A stretch of DNA of 64,000 bases from assembly GCA_020086605.1 (NCBI GenBank), contig JACBWW010000048.1, forward strand, positions 3,315,796 through 3,379,795, read 5' to 3'. Under the pieces are notes generated by a model, which ran no database searches, was not told the origin of the DNA, and saw only the letters and a program-made list of their open reading frames with translations. The position numbers were made by a program, and so were the translations under genes. The DNA is from Lanius collurio. Taxonomy: Eukaryota; Chordata; Aves; Passeriformes; Laniidae. Of the stretch, positions 61,813 to 64,000 are shown piece by piece. Positions within the stretch are counted from its first letter, which is position 1; each line of letters begins with the position of its first letter.

Positions 61813-64000
61813 GTACTGAAAACACCAGAGCAGTTAGAACAGGAAATCAAATCCCCTTTTTATGATGTCTATATCTCTATCTTCTAGGGAACTCAGGTGG
61901 TATGAAAAATCCAGTTTGATAAGGTGGTTCTAGTTTATTAATGAGCTCGCCCAAGACATGAAAAAAAGCTAAATAAATTTCATTAAAAAATATTTTGAAA
62001 ACTCTTCCCTTTTGTGCACAATTGGAAATATATTTGTTCATGCACACATATATATGAATTTAACCCATGTCCTTATGAACTATGAATGTGCATCCTCATC
62101 TGCAGACACACCTACAAAGAAGTCTTCCCAGTTCACATAGAAGCTAACAGTCATGCAGAGTTAACCAGAAGAAGTGAAGCATTTTCTTGTTTAAAGAAAA
62201 GCTCAGCTCACAAGGATTCTGGATGTTGTTTACTCAAGCTTGAATTATATTGGCCTCTTGTCCATTTGAATAGGTTTCCATTCCATAGAATCTACTGCTG
62301 TTACATCAAACTGTACAGTTCACAGATCCTGTAACAACCTATAAATGCCTTGTTTTCTGAGAAGTAGCCTTGCTTAATTTCTATTTTTTTCTAGTTGTAC
62401 TGTTTCTGCACGATTACCTATATAGAGGACATTTCAAAATAATTTGTCCACAGTATAAGCCAGTTTCTAACTGGCAAAGTAATAAATAACTTTTCCATTT
62501 TATCATCCCTATAAAAAATGGTATCATATTGTCTCATTTTGCAAATGAGAATTAATGGCCCATTACTCACAGTCATTCTTTTAGTCGCACACTGCCTATC
62601 TTTAGAGATGAGTGAACTCTAAGGAGAGAAGTTTTACATCTTATTCACTCCCCTGGGAACTGGAAGGCTACTTTTTCTCTTTTCTGTGGCAGAGGATCCT
62701 CCAGTAGTTCCAGTTGTGCTTCTCTTCCATTCCAGTGATGTTGTGCAGATTGAGATACTTGTACTCTGTTTTATCAGGTTAAAACCATCTTCACTAGTAA
62801 ACTGAACAGGCCCAAATTACAGGCTCCAACACTGGCATGCACTGAGCCCCACAATTAGTCATTGACTGATACATGTAGCTTTGAAACTGTGCAAACTAGC
62901 CCTCTACAATCTAGCCCTCTGCCAGATGATGACTGAGTGTTGTTCAGGAGACAGACTTAGACAAGAATGGTTCCTATTAGGTGTTTTGGAAGGAAGAAAA
63001 GTTTGAGTTTTAGAATACAGGTACCCATTCTGCTCTACCATTTCGATCATTGCCTTGATTTTCTAGTGTAAGTATTATCTTAGACTATTCTACTCTCCAG
63101 TCCTAGACTGAGACTGAGTTTATGAGGGATATATTCCAACCCTTCTGATATCTTGCCTCAAAGGGGAAAAAGGGACAGCATTGTATGAGTCTTCTTCTTG
63201 GAAATTATGCAATCCAACAGTATCAAGAGATTGGCTGTCTATCTGAAATATTTTGGATGAAGGGTGCTAAGAAAATTTTGTCAAAGAAAAGGGCTGTAGC
63301 ATAAAACCGAGGAAATAGAAGAGACTCCAAAGCTCATAGTGATCAGTTGCCCTACCATCCAAGTCAGGGTGCAAAGGAAATTCAACATTCAACAGGTATT
63401 TGAGATTATGGCTATTTTGTATAAAGAGGATTGAATTACCTAACTTAGGAGATTTTTTGCAACAGTTCCTGACTGAAACACATGCTAGGAATCAGCCCAA
63501 GCCTTATGAAATTGCTAGATACCCTTAAAGGGCAGGATTATATTTTCAAACATCTCTTCTGCCTTCTGTGCACTATCTGAATATTTTGGAGTTTTCTATC
63601 ACAAAGTAATTTTTTCTTCCTCAAGGAGATGACAATAAGAGGTGAGACTTTTTTTTTAACCTCATATTCCTAATGAAATATATGTCATAAAATGTTAAAA
63701 GACTCCCATTGCAATATTTTGTAGACTTGCCATTCATATTAGCAACAGGACAATTTATTACCTGGAATAAGAAAGTCACATCTGCAAAAAATGTGTATGT
63801 TTAGGTCAATAAGCTATGAAAAATTAATTTTAAATCCCTTAACTATGTCAATTTTCAGTAGAAAGGGCATGTGGAAGAGTGAGCTGCTGAACAATTTTGT
63901 GGTTTGTGTGTCAGATGTCTGTCTAAGTAACAAGACAGAATCAGGTAGAATAACTGTATTTCAGAAATCATGAAGATAAATGAAAAGAAATGAGTGTTGA
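61813..64000. other. AT-rich intergenic DNA to the right edge
   Basis: No gene, RNA or clear transposon is recognised. Open frames are short and lack domains. Confidence 0.5.

Overview
The window reads as vertebrate, and specifically bird, nuclear DNA. It carries one multi-exon protein gene with GT-AG introns, several CR1 LINE copies ending in the ATTCTATGATTCTATGA-type 3' tail, and LTRs of families I recognise from songbird and other avian genomes. It is mostly AT-rich, with CpG-rich blocks at the far left and at the gene promoter. I find no prokaryotic features, CRISPR array, tRNA or rRNA.

The only protein gene I can support is on the minus strand, 30351 down to 8316. It is the orthologue of OBI1 (RNF219), the RING E3 ubiquitin ligase of the origin recognition complex. 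Six coding exons (30351-30280, 25740-25605, 24637-24546, 22909-22661, 19479-19391, 9819-8316) join in frame to 2142 nt, or 713 codons plus TGA. All five introns are GT-AG, and the C3HC4 RING is split between exons 1 and 2. A CpG-rich promoter surrounds the start, and a 3' UTR of roughly 0.8 kb ends at an AATAAA-type signal near 7504-7499.

Left of the gene (1-7498): a (CTTC)n microsatellite lies at the edge, then several CpG-rich blocks between 1.0 and 4.7 kb. A sharply AT-rich block of homeodomain/POU-type sites sits between two of them at 3.9-4.1 kb. In mammals POU4F1 lies just beyond the 3' end of OBI1 on the same strand, so I infer that this is the 5' flank of a POU4F1 gene outside the window. 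No POU4F1 coding sequence is visible.

Right of the gene (30.4-64 kb): a gene desert, AT-rich and without a supportable coding gene. It holds four substantial CR1 copies (about 30.77, 44.56, 47.77 and 60.2 kb). The second contains a nested 244-bp solo LTR with TG...CA ends and a 6-bp target duplication. A second recognisable LTR lies at 60.95-61.81 kb, and an LTR-like stretch at about 49.0-49.76 kb. A pentamer/11-mer minisatellite at 35.5 kb is G-quadruplex-prone on its minus strand. Some AT-rich stretches look like conserved non-coding DNA, but that cannot be tested here. One LTR lies inside OBI1 intron 5, antisense to the gene.

I do not see evidence for a previously undescribed biological system. 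The most interesting observations are the nested LTR, the G-quadruplex minisatellite, the candidate POU4F1 upstream region, and a few unrecognised segments.
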